From Chaetorhynchus papuensis (lineage: Eukaryota; Chordata; Aves; Passeriformes; Rhipiduridae): a stretch of 64,000 bases of DNA. Below the pieces are notes generated by a model that saw nothing but the letters and a program-made list of their open reading frames with translations, had not been told where the DNA came from and searched no databases. The translations under genes were made by a program, and so were the position numbers. The stretch covers positions 2,623,789 through 2,687,788 of the forward strand of contig VWYX01000011.1 of NCBI GenBank assembly GCA_013396525.1. The letters run 5' to 3'. This document shows, one piece after another, positions 38,416 to 47,940 of the stretch (its first letter is position 1; each line of letters opens with the position of its first letter).

Positions 38416-38803
38416 TGCAGTATTCACGCTGGGGCACAGACTTCACACAAGATGGAGAAGTGCAAAGACGTTTATTGTGCAGCCTCCATTCCCTAAATAC
38501 CAGCCCACAAACAGGATATCACCTCATATAAACAGGAAGAATAAATCCCAGAGTGTCCCCCAGTCACCTGGAGTATTGCCTCAATGTTACCTATTAAGGT
38601 AATAGGTAAACAATACCCTGTAAGGTCACAAACCACAATCTTCCCACACAATTGGTCAAGAAGGCCACAAAGCCATAATTCCCTTTTCCAGCCCGTCTCA
38701 GGTGACCTGGATGTGTTTCCATGGTTACCTGTGGGCCTAGGGAAGAGGCCTATTCTAGGCCTTCTGGGCCTGCTCTTTATAACACCCATGGTGTAACCCT
38801 ACA
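38416..38803 (-). mobile_element. Solo LTR of an endogenous retrovirus, copy 2
   Basis: The same 388-bp LTR as copy 1 in opposite orientation and exactly the same length. On the - strand it begins TGTAGGG and ends ACTGCA. It is flanked by a 5-bp target-site duplication, GGGTG at 38411-38415 and 38804-38808 (+ strand), which fits retroviral integration. The AATAAA signal and the hairpin are conserved. The main difference from copy 1 is a short cluster just before the AATAAA (GGAATGGAGGCTGC versus GGAACAGTCACTGC). No internal retroviral sequence adjoins it. Confidence 0.92.
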
Positions 38804-38808
38804 GGGTG

Positions 38809-40054
38809 TGCTCAACTAACCCATCTGATGCACCCTCATTGCAGTAAGGTGTTTGACCCTACAGGATCCAGAACTAGTTTTAAGTGACTGTTGCTGTCCC
38901 ACCCCAAATGCAGAGACATCAGCTGCAGCGTTGTACTGCACAGAGCTGTGCCTGCTTCACCACAATAGCTGCTAAGGGTCACAGTCAAAGTTTGATTGTC
39001 TCCTGGAATGTCTCCAGAACTGAATTTCTGTGTTAAGAACCGTGCCACAGTTTCTGCAGAAAAAAAAGAAAAAAAAAGAAAAGAAAAAGCAAGGCTGTTT
39101 CAGCAGGCACGAAGCTCAGGATTTCAGGATTCAGCCATCTGGCTGGACCCCATCAGTGCATCAACGATGGATGGTAATAGAGTTAAAAGTAATGAAAATG
39201 CTTGTGATTCTTTTTTTACTGTTACTTCCTTAGCAAAACATGACTTCTTCCTGCCACTTGAAGAAAAAAAAAGTTAGCTAGGTTTTATCAGTAGTGCAGA
39301 ATTATTCATTCCTTTGGATTCAGAGTATTTGTTATGAGTTTCATCAAATGAACTTTTCTGAGATTCATCATGAGGATTTTTATTATGTTTACAGTTACTG
39401 AAATAGTTCAGTTTATTACTAGTGCTTGCTGTTGAAAGGCTGATATTTCAGTTTAACAGGTCTATCAGTTCTCAAGTTTGTAACACAAATATCAGAATAT
39501 AATTTTAAGATTCATATTTTTGTACTTATTGGCTTTGCGTAGGATTTTACAGCTTAAAAACACTGTGGTGTTTGAATCATGGATTGCATATTCAGAATGC
39601 ACTTATGAAATATGAACATAAAATAAATGGGACTATAACACTTTTTTTATTAGGAATCAGATACCTCTTTTACCCCAACCTCATTAATTATCTTGGGTAA
39701 TATTACTTTAATCATTGGCTAAAAGATTTTCCAGTCGACTCCAGTCACACGTGAACATTTCACTGTCAGTTGTGGTGAAGATACTTTTAAAGAAGGATTT
39801 AATCCTGTTTGCTTGGCATCAAAACTTAGTGGGAAACTAGAGTAAAACTGGAATTGTGAGTGCAGTAATCTACAAACATGATTATCATTTATACAGCTTG
39901 AACTCTTGTGTCCCCATTTTCCCACTATTCCTACCTGACGATCTGATTTCCTCTCTCCTTGTGGCTGGCTCTTGTCCCCTCAGGCTGTTCTTGCTGACCT
40001 GCCTGTAGGAAAGCAGAGACAAGTGCAAAGTGTTACTGCACTGCAGCTCTGAAG
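38809..40054. other. Unique noncoding DNA
   Basis: Contains an A/G-rich tract at about 39059-39088. No gene or transposon is recognised. Confidence 0.45.
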
Positions 40055-40405
40055 ATGGAATCATGGAATGGGTTGGGTTGGAGAGGGCCTTAAAAATCAG
40101 CCACTTCTGCCCCCTGCCATGGGGACAACTTCCACTACCTCAACTTGTTCAAAGCCCCGTCCAGCCTGGCCTTGCACAGGGATGGGGCAGCCACAGCTCC
40201 TCTGGGCAACCTGTGCCAGGGCCTCAGCACCCTTACAGGAAAGGAATTGTGCTGAATCTCTAATCTAAACCTACCCTCCTGCAGCTTAAGGCCATTCCTT
40301 CCACTGCCACTCCAGGCCCTTGTCCGAAGTCCCTCTCCATCTCTGTAAGGTCTCCCCAGAGCCTTCTGCTCTCCAGGCTGAACAGCCCCAACTCTCTCAG
40401 GTGGC
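40055..40405 (-). mobile_element. CR1 LINE 3' fragment, about 350 bp
   Basis: The + strand shows the reverse complement of the CR1 3' end with all landmarks: GGAATCATGGAATGGGTTGG, CCCCCTGCCATGGGGACAAC, TGTTCAAAGCCCCGTCCAGC, CTCCTCTGGGCAACCTGTGC, CTCTAATCTAAACCTACCCT, and CTCTCCAGGCTGAACAGCCC at the truncated 5' end. Only the 3' untranslated part is present, so it cannot code. It is among the better preserved CR1 copies here. Confidence 0.93.
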
Positions 40406-43400
40406 TGATAAACCTGAAGTACTGTGCCTATGATTGTACATATTTTTTTCTTTTCAATATATAGGTATTTAATTATTTTTGATTTGATGGTGACAAAGGT
40501 ACATCTACAGCATTCTCACACAGACATTATCTAAACACCGACTGTCCCTGTCCCAAACCCCCCTGGACAGGATTAGACAGAACTAGAAGAAGCATATCCT
40601 ACTTCAAAAACATTTCATCCTCCAAGTGCCACCCACCTCTCGTGCCTCGCTCCTTCCAACTGCTGGAAGCTCTGTTGTCACTGGGAGTGACGCTCTGCTA
40701 TCCCCCAGAGCTGTCCTCCAGCACTTCGTGTCATTTAGATGATAACTTAAAAGCCCCATTATGTTAGAAGGAGTAAATGCTTGAAGTTTCATTTCCTCAG
40801 AAGAAAACTTCCACAGGGTAAGGAAAGAAAGAGAGGCTTGTCATCCAAGTGTGTATTAATGACCGTTTATATATAATTTTGATTTCCCTTCATTTCTCAG
40901 GTAAATAATAGCAAGCACTGAGAAACACCTACAAACAAATGACAGAAACGATGAGTTTCTATGAAGAAGGAAGAAGTGGCAATATGTTAGCGGAATGAAC
41001 ATGTTTTAGAGCTCCTGAAGGTAAATTTCAAGGAAAAAAAAAAAAAAAGTCTGCTTCCAGGAGCAATCTCTGTACTCTGACAAGAATGCCTTTATATCTC
41101 AACAGTCCAATACTTTATTACTCTTGCCATGAATACTTTTTTAAAACATTTCCTCAAACATTGTATTCAAACGGAACCATCTTCCTCTACCGTGTAACAT
41201 TACCTGCCTGATTATAATTTACAATTTTATATCATTCTGGTTTTACAGCTCCACTGCTTAAATGCAAATAGAAGCTAATGGCTTCCACTTTATGCAGCTT
41301 TTGAAAGCAACATCCAATCTCAGCCAATACAGAATTTCTATATTGCAGTTTTATTTCACTTTCCACTATATGGAGCATTGCTTAGTATTTTTCAAGGTAG
41401 TTTAATATCTTGCCTCTGTAGGCTCCTATTTTGTGGTTGTGGAAGAATTACAACAAAACTCGAGAAATGTGTAGGCTTTGGAAATTATTTAAGCTTTGTA
41501 TTTCTGAATTACTGTCTCTTTGCAGCAATCTTAAATTCTTTCAGTGTTCTTAATGGACAGAAACAGAGAAACCATTTCCTCTATTTTGCTGCTTTTCCCT
41601 CCATAAAAAAAAAGTATTTTTATTCATGTGCTTAAGATCTCCCCTACACCTAAATTAAATTCAATGAAGTCAATAATATTCATTATTTGCACATTATTTT
41701 CGTAGTACTTGTAGTATCAGTTCTTTTCTGATCTCTATTTGTTGAGTTTTTTGAGATATCAGACTCATTCCAAGCATGATTTCTCTTCTCACATTGGGAA
41801 ACACCTTCCAATGTTAAGGATAATCCACTCCTACAGCACACTGAAATTTCCTTAGCACCTAAAAGGAAAGGCTGACATTTTGGGGATTGTTCATTGAAAT
41901 TCACTTTTGGATATGTTTAAAGCGACTTTAGGAATAGCAGCACAAAATTTAGCCCCAAGCCTACCATAATCAGTAATGGAAGTGTCTTTTTAAAGGAATA
42001 GCAAAATGTAAGGCACAGTAAAAAAAAAAAAATATATATATATAATGCTGTGAAGACTTAATCTCTATTTACTCACAGAAACAAGTTCACAAATCAACTT
42101 TCAGTCCAAGCACAACTGGCTGTCCAGTGATGAGTCCTTTATCATTAAGAAAAACAGTCTCCTGAGCAAACAGCTTCAACAATTTGCAAGGAATGGTTTA
42201 ATTATGATACAATTAATGTGATTTGAGAGTATCTGTGACAAGCGAGGTAACAAACACCATTTGTGACAGTTCCCACTTTACTAAACTTGCTTTCCAACCC
42301 CAGTGCATCATTTCCACCTGAACCTCTAAGTGCCACCAATCAGGACCAAAGGCACCAAAGGAATTCACAGTAAGAAAACCTAGATTAAAATGCTCTTAAA
42401 ATAGAGTGAAAGCAATTTCCCAAGCTTACTGCAACAGTCATTAAAAGCCAGAGATGTATGTATGAGAAATTATTTGAAAAGATTCTTTTTGGTAAATGCA
42501 TTTTTGAAGAGTATATCCTTTATCATTTGTTGAAAAATCTGGAAAGGGAAGTAAGACTGTGTAGCTTATTTATGGGCTGCATTCACTGATTTTTAGTTTT
42601 TTTCTTTAACTGTATGAGTAATTCTTTGGCAATATGCCTTCAAAGTTAAAAGGATGAACATTAAATTATGCACAGAACATTTTAGCAAAGACTGCTCATG
42701 CTGCACACAGGAATAAGAATCCACATTTAGAATTTTATTTGGTCTCAGGATTTTAAACTGTGGCAGATAACAATCTATTAGCTCCCAAATTCGGAGGTAC
42801 TCTGCTGGTGAGTGTTTCATTTAATGCCCCTTGCAGACTCCCCATGTTCTGATTTCCATTTAACAGTTTAAAGAAAATTAAGCTCTACAGGTTCTTGTCA
42901 GGTGATTTTCAATTCTAGACAGAACCAGCTTCCCTATCAAACATGTGGTCGTTTATTTTAAGTCCATGGAGAAAAAACAAGTCTCTGTAGTTTTCTACTG
43001 CTGCCCTCATTCTATCACTGAAACACAAATCCACTTCAGGGCTCAGAGCGAGCAGGAGCAGTGATAATTAAACAGGAAGAAACAGAACCACTCCAGCTTA
43101 ACCAAAAAGATACAGCATTCTGAGTGCTTCAGGGATACAAAACCAATCCTGGGTGACTTCAGGTTTTCTCCACGGTGTCGTGAGGCACCTCAGAAAACAC
43201 TGACACAAACCCACCACCTCACTGTGTGTTGTGTGCCTTAGCAACAGATCAGTCCCAGCAAATAATAAAGAGTTGGTCTTGGACAGGGTTTTGAGCAGCT
43301 GCACACCCAGAAAACACAGAGCTCTGTTGCTTCAACACTGCTCCACGAAGGCTGGGACAGAGCCAACTTCACACAGCACCTGAATGGATGCACCGAACAA

Positions 43401-45561
43401 CCACATCACTCTCAGCCACGAGGGCTGAACTGGCCAAATGAAAACCAGACCCTCTGCTAAGCCTGGAAAGCTGGCCTAGCTCTCCATCCCAACAGAGGTG
43501 TAGGAGGCTATGGCAGCTACCAGGGATGGTGTCTCATTAAAATCACTAAAAGGGAGAAAAAATTTAGCACTGAGTATTCAATGAGGAAAAGATACTCTAT
43601 TTGAAATCTCTGTAGTAAAGGCTAAGCAAAATGTACAGTCATTTAAAGACTCATTGAAAAAAAGTGTAAAATTACAGTCCTGCATATCTAATGGCACATC
43701 ACTGAACAGTAAACACTGTTTTAAGTGACCAGATATCAGATTAAGAAAGCAGAACTCTTTCATTCATACTCTGTCAGGAATCATTATAATAATGTACTAA
43801 TGAGACATCTGCAAACTTCCTGAAACTTTTCATTTTCTAGAGATCCTTACGAGCCTATTAACTGCAAGGAAGACAAAAGGAAATTTTCAGGAAGGTAGCA
43901 CAGTCACAGGGCTTCCCACTCCTATAAAACTCGTTGTAGAGTCACACCACCCCTACAGGTGCCAGGAGGCCATTCTGCAGTCAGGATGTTCCACTGATGT
44001 CCGTGCAGCCCTTTCATGGCTCCGTTTGGTTGCTGGCACCATCTGTAGCACTAATTGGCACCTGTCTTGGCAGATTCAAATGAACAGAAGTAATGGAGAC
44101 TGAACAGCGTTTCAATCTTTTTGGAGGCAGAACATTCAAGCCTTTACAACTAGTCCTGAAAATTCTTTCACAGTCTCCAATATGAGGAACAAATCAAAAA
44201 AAAAAAAAAATCTAACTTTGATGAATCACACAACTTCATCTTATTAGTTCTTGCCTAAACAGAGAGTCACAGCGAATAAGTTTTACTTTGTGGGGGATTT
44301 TTGCTTTACCTTTATTAGAGACGTTATTTGGAATTCACCAAACTGTCCTTGTGCCTGCAGAGCAAGGATGGGGCTGGGTGCTGCAAGAGCAGCCAGGAGA
44401 AGGCCGTGTTTATTCACAGAGAAAAGATGCTGCCAGGATTATGTCATTCTATCACCAGCAATGAAGAGTTCAGGATCAAACCATTGCAAATGGCCTTACA
44501 AGGTGCTCTGATGAGCAATCTGAGTAACATATGTTGGTTTTAACTTCATCAGCTTTAAAAGGACAACTGTGGCAGTAGTAATATGCATCAATTAAAAGTA
44601 ATACTAAACACATTTGCTTTTAATTTATGTTTTGAAAAACATTCTGCTTTCCAGACCTGCAATTCTTCCACATGCTAGAGCACTAAAACAACACATATAT
44701 TACAACAGACTATCTTCAAAGCAAATGAAATGCAAAATAAAATGAAATAATGCCCTTCCTGGCAGGTCTTGGTAAGGTCATTTCAGGAGGAGAACACTGT
44801 AAGCACCTTTAGATCACCAGAACACCCAATGAAGATTCACAATATTCCCAAGCTGACAAATTTCATTTGTTTTGTTCTAACAGCTGGCACAAGGAAGAGA
44901 AACTGCTCTGCTCCCTGCTCTTCTCTTCTGCCATACAGCAGTACAGAAAATTTTACTTGTGACAAAATTCCAGTCTTCACAGGAAAACAAATAAACACCA
45001 CAAAAACACAGAAATCAAGTCAAAGACAGACAAAGTATTCAGTCATACATATAACAGTATAAGCACCATTCTTCCTTAATGTAAATTCATTTTTCTGGTG
45101 AACATCCTGCCTTTTAGCTACAGGACATGATCTGTGACAGCATTACAGAGTCTCTTCATTTAACAGAAGTCACTTGCAGAGACTGAATCCAAGAAATTAT
45201 GTGGGTCCCTCCATTCAGGTCAACTGTGAGGAAATATTTGTTTCACCTTAGCCAGTGTGTACTTTGGAAGCAGAGAAGGGGAAACAAGAAAGAAATAAAG
45301 AAAAAAATAATCAGCAGGAGGTACCAGAGGCGAGATTACATTTCCACCTGCGTGGGGGTTTGCAGCTAACCCAGCCAGCCCTAAACTGTTCCATTTTGTC
45401 TGCATTTCCAAGAGGTTCATACTGTGCAGAATAACAGCTCCCACCTTCTCTAACACCCACAGAAGTTTGAAAATGAAAGAGAATGAATTTTTAAGAATGT
45501 GCCATTTTGATGGATCACACTGTGCATCTACCTACTCCAAAGAAGCAAGTTACTTTATCAT
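40406..45561. other. Unique noncoding DNA
   Basis: No supported gene. An A13 tract followed by a short TA microsatellite lies at 42020-42043, and an A14 tract near 44197. AT-rich throughout with scattered TAAT cores. No transposon recognised. Confidence 0.45.
42020..42043. repeat. A13 plus (TA)n simple repeat
   Basis: Thirteen A's followed by about five TA units. Confidence 0.85.
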
Positions 45562-45960
45562 TGTTGTGGTTTCAGCGGGCAGGGAGCTGAACACCACCCA
45601 GCCACTCGCTCCCTCACCCCTCCCCAGTGAGACGGGGGAGAGAGGAACGGGGGGAAAAGCAAAATTTGTGCCTTGAGATAAAGATAATTTAACAGGGCAG
45701 AAACAGAAGGGAAACCAATAATGATAAAATAATTAGAGTATGGAAAACAAGTGGTGCCCACTGCAATTGTTCAGCACCCACTGAATGATGCCCAGTCCGC
45801 TCCCCAGCCGGTTTTCCCCCAGTTTATGCACAGAGCAGGATGCCATACAGCACAGAAAATCCCTGTGGCCAGTGTGGTCAGATGGCCCAGCTCCGTCTCC
45901 TCCCTGCTTCTTGTGCACCCTCCCTTTATCCCTTACTAAACAAGCTGACTTTCAGCATTT
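45562..45960 (-). mobile_element. Partial avian ERV LTR
   Basis: On the - strand this matches, from memory, a common bird LTR family. In order: GTGCACAAGAAGCAGGGAGG, the TATA-box region GCATAAACTGGGGG, the GTTAAATTATCTTTATCTCA polyadenylation region, a C-rich CTCTCTCCCCCGTCTCACTG part, and the CCGCTGAAACCACAACA terminus at 45562. The 3' terminus is sharp. The 5' side fades beyond about 45918-45960, where similarity to the family is unclear, so the element is truncated or diverged. No target-site duplication was identified. Confidence 0.75.
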
Positions 45961-46379
45961 TCTCTTGTGTACAGGGTGACTGATACCGGCCCAGGGAGGT
46001 TCTTTGGTGCAGCCGGGGATGGAGCAGCCACTGTGCCCGTTGTGTTCTTGGCAGGTCCAGGGACATTCTCTTCCCTTCGACTACAGAATAGCATTGGACA
46101 GGGATCATTAGCCAGGGGCCAGGCCCCAGCACATCGCAGTGATTTCCGTCTCTCTGCAACTGTCAGAGCAGCAGCACACTTTTCCAAACATTTTACTAGG
46201 TTTGCAGGATCCTTCACCTGCTATGGGGTGAAATCCCAAAACGCTGGAGGCGATCACTGTCGTAGACATCCACCCTTACTATCCCCCACACCCTGTCACT
46301 CATAACCACCCGGCCCTGGGGTGGTATTCTTAAAGAGCTGCTTAACCCTAAGCAGGACAAGAAGCACAGCAGTAGGAAC
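45961..46379 (-). other. Unassigned DNA between LTR and CpG island
   Basis: Moderately GC-rich. Relative to the LTR this lies on its upstream side, where retroviral internal sequence would be if the element were a 3' LTR. The - strand has an open frame over 45936-46217 with a protein-like LVKCLEKCAAALTVAERRK stretch, and a second frame at 46214-46537, offset from it. I do not recognise a retroviral domain in either. It may be a decayed ERV interior or unrelated host DNA. Confidence 0.3.
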
Positions 46380-46562
46380 GTGCTGGTTTGAACACACTGA
46401 AAGTCCCCAGGAGCTGCGGGAATGGGGCTGGAGGGGAGGAGGAGGAGGAGGATGGAAAAGGAGCCGCGGGAGGGAGCGGCCCGGCAGGGCGGGAGGCGCA
46501 GGCACCGAGCGCCGCCGATAGATGGCGCCCGAGGCACGGGCAGCGAGCGTGAGGGGAGCGCG
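46380..46562. promoter_or_regulatory. CpG island with a CTCF-like core
   Basis: Very GC-rich and CpG-dense (GGAGCCGCGGGAGGGAGCGG, CGAGCGCCGCCGATAG, GTGAGGGGAGCGCGGG). A purine-rich (GGA)n tract lies at 46424-46460. No TATA box or reading frame indicates a particular transcript. The minisatellite begins at its right edge. It could be a promoter for an unannotated noncoding transcript; that is inference. Confidence 0.5.
46515..46529 (+). promoter_or_regulatory. Near-consensus CTCF core motif
   Basis: CCGATAGATGGCGCC fits the vertebrate CTCF core CCRSYAGRKGGCRSY at 14 of 15 positions (A instead of S at position 4). It lies in the CpG island, 33 bases before the repeat array. Motif match only; binding is not shown. 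Confidence 0.5.
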
Positions 46563-47279
46563 GGTACCGCCTAAACCGGGTGAAAACAGCTAAATTATAA
46601 CCCGGGCCGGCTTGGTCACTGCTTAAACAGGGCTCAAAACGGGGCTAAATCATAACCCGGGCCGGCTCCGGCACCGGTCCCGCCTAAACGGGGTGAAAAC
46701 AGAGCTAAATTATAACCCGGGCCGGCTCCGGCACCGCCTAAACGGGGTAAAAACAGAGCTAAATCATAACCCGGGCCGGCTCCGGCACCGCCTAAACGGG
46801 GTAAAAACAGAGCTAAATCATAACCCGGGCCGGCTTCATCAGAGCTTAAGCCTGGCTCAGAACAGGGCTAAATCATAACCCGGGCCGGCTTCATCACAGT
46901 TTAAGCCTGGCTCAGAACAGGGCTAAATCATAACCCGGGCCGGCTCCGGCACCGCCTAAACCGGGTTAAACAGGGCTAAATCATAACCCGGGCCGGCTCT
47001 GGCACCACCTAAACGTGGTAAAAACAGAGCTAAATCATAACCTGGGCCGGCTCTGGCACCACTTAAACCTGGCTCGAAACAGAGCTAAGTTACAATCCGG
47101 GCCCAGCTTCATCACTGCCTAAACCAGGCCCAAAGCACAGCAAAATCATAACCTCAGAGCAGCCTCATCACCGCCTAAACCAGGCTCAAAGCAGGGCAAA
47201 ATCATAACCTCCACCACAGCTTGGTCACCACCTAAACCAGGCTCAAAGCACGGCAAAATCATAACCCAGCCCAGCCCAT
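46562..47279. repeat. GC-rich minisatellite, about 13 units of 53-60 bp
   Basis: The anchor TAAATCATAAC and variants recur at 46591, 46646, 46706, 46760, 46814, 46869, 46924, 46977, 47031, 47086, 47142, 47198 and 47255. Left and middle units share CCCGGGCCGGCT after the anchor. Two unit types alternate. Type A has CCGGCACCGCCTAAACGGGG; type B has TTCATCAC or TTGGTCAC followed by CTTAA/CTAAACC and GGCTCA. Units 3 and 4 are identical except for one base in the anchor. From about 47086 rightwards units lose the CCCGGGCCGG block and most CpGs. A CR1 tail follows directly. Not recognised as a known satellite. Confidence 0.95.
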
Positions 47280-47284
47280 GGAGA

Positions 47285-47394
47285 GAGAAGGCTTTGGAGC
47301 AGCCTGGGATAGTGGAAGGTGTCCCTGTCCATGGCAGGAGGTGGAACAAGATGATCTTTAAAGTCCCTTCCAACCCAAACCCTTCTATGATTAC
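47285..47394 (+). mobile_element. CR1 LINE terminal fragment
   Basis: GGCTTTGGAGCAGCCTGGGA, TAGTGGAAGGTGTCCCTGTC, CATGGCAGGAGGTGG and TCCCTTCCAACCCAAACCCT followed by TCTATGATTACATG are the last about 110 bases of CR1 in sense orientation. It abuts the minisatellite, so the array may have grown at the truncated end of this element. Confidence 0.9.
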
Positions 47395-47666
47395 ATGAGT
47401 AGTCTACCAATAAATGTGAATCAAAGTTTCTTTAGAGATGAAAGAAAATAGCTAAATCTACCTTTCATCGCATCTACTTCAAATAATGAGTTTAGCAGAT
47501 CTATATTAAGAAAAAAATAGGCTACCATTCAAGGCACTTGTATATTCTCTTTAAAAATGGTGTTAGCTCTTTAAGGTTTTATGGATATAAATTGAATTAT
47601 GCCTCTAATGCAGAAAAGGCAGCAACACAGGTACCATTCAGGTAATTTTTGCCTCTCCCTACAAAA
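47395..47666. other. Unique noncoding DNA
   Basis: AT-rich, nothing recognised. Confidence 0.4.
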
Positions 47667-47940
47667 ATCACAGAACTTTTTCATTTGGAAAGTGACCTCA
47701 GAGGGTCACCTGGCTCATTTCCCCTCCTACAGCATGCCTCCAAACTTGTCTGGCTTCAATTTTGAAGCAGGTTTATCAGGAAATGTCAGCCAGGTTCTGA
47801 CTATCCCCAAACATGCAGCATTCACATCCTGGATACCTGTTCAATTATTGATGACTCGCACTGCAAAATTTCTTACTTTAGCATACTGCTGGAATTTGCC
47901 TTGATGCAATTTCTATTCATTGTCCCTCATCTGCATCAAC
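47667..47940 (-). mobile_element. Old CR1 LINE 3' relic
   Basis: The + strand shows a diverged reverse-complement CR1: TCACAGAACTTTTTCATTTG, GGAAAGTGACCTCAGAGGGT, a degenerate middle, GCACTGCAAAATTTCTTACT, and TTGCCTTGATGCAATTTCTA in the region before the truncated end. Identity is clearly lower than in the copies at 40.1 and 56.1 kb, so it is an older insertion. Confidence 0.65.

Noticed and set aside
30467..38803. A single provirus bounded by the two LTRs
   Set aside because: The LTRs are in opposite orientation and no retroviral interior lies between them.
38843..38873. A match of about 19 bases (AAGGTGTTTGACCCT core) to the opposite strand near 58455-58475
   Set aside because: Too short to exclude chance in 64 kb; no extension on either side.
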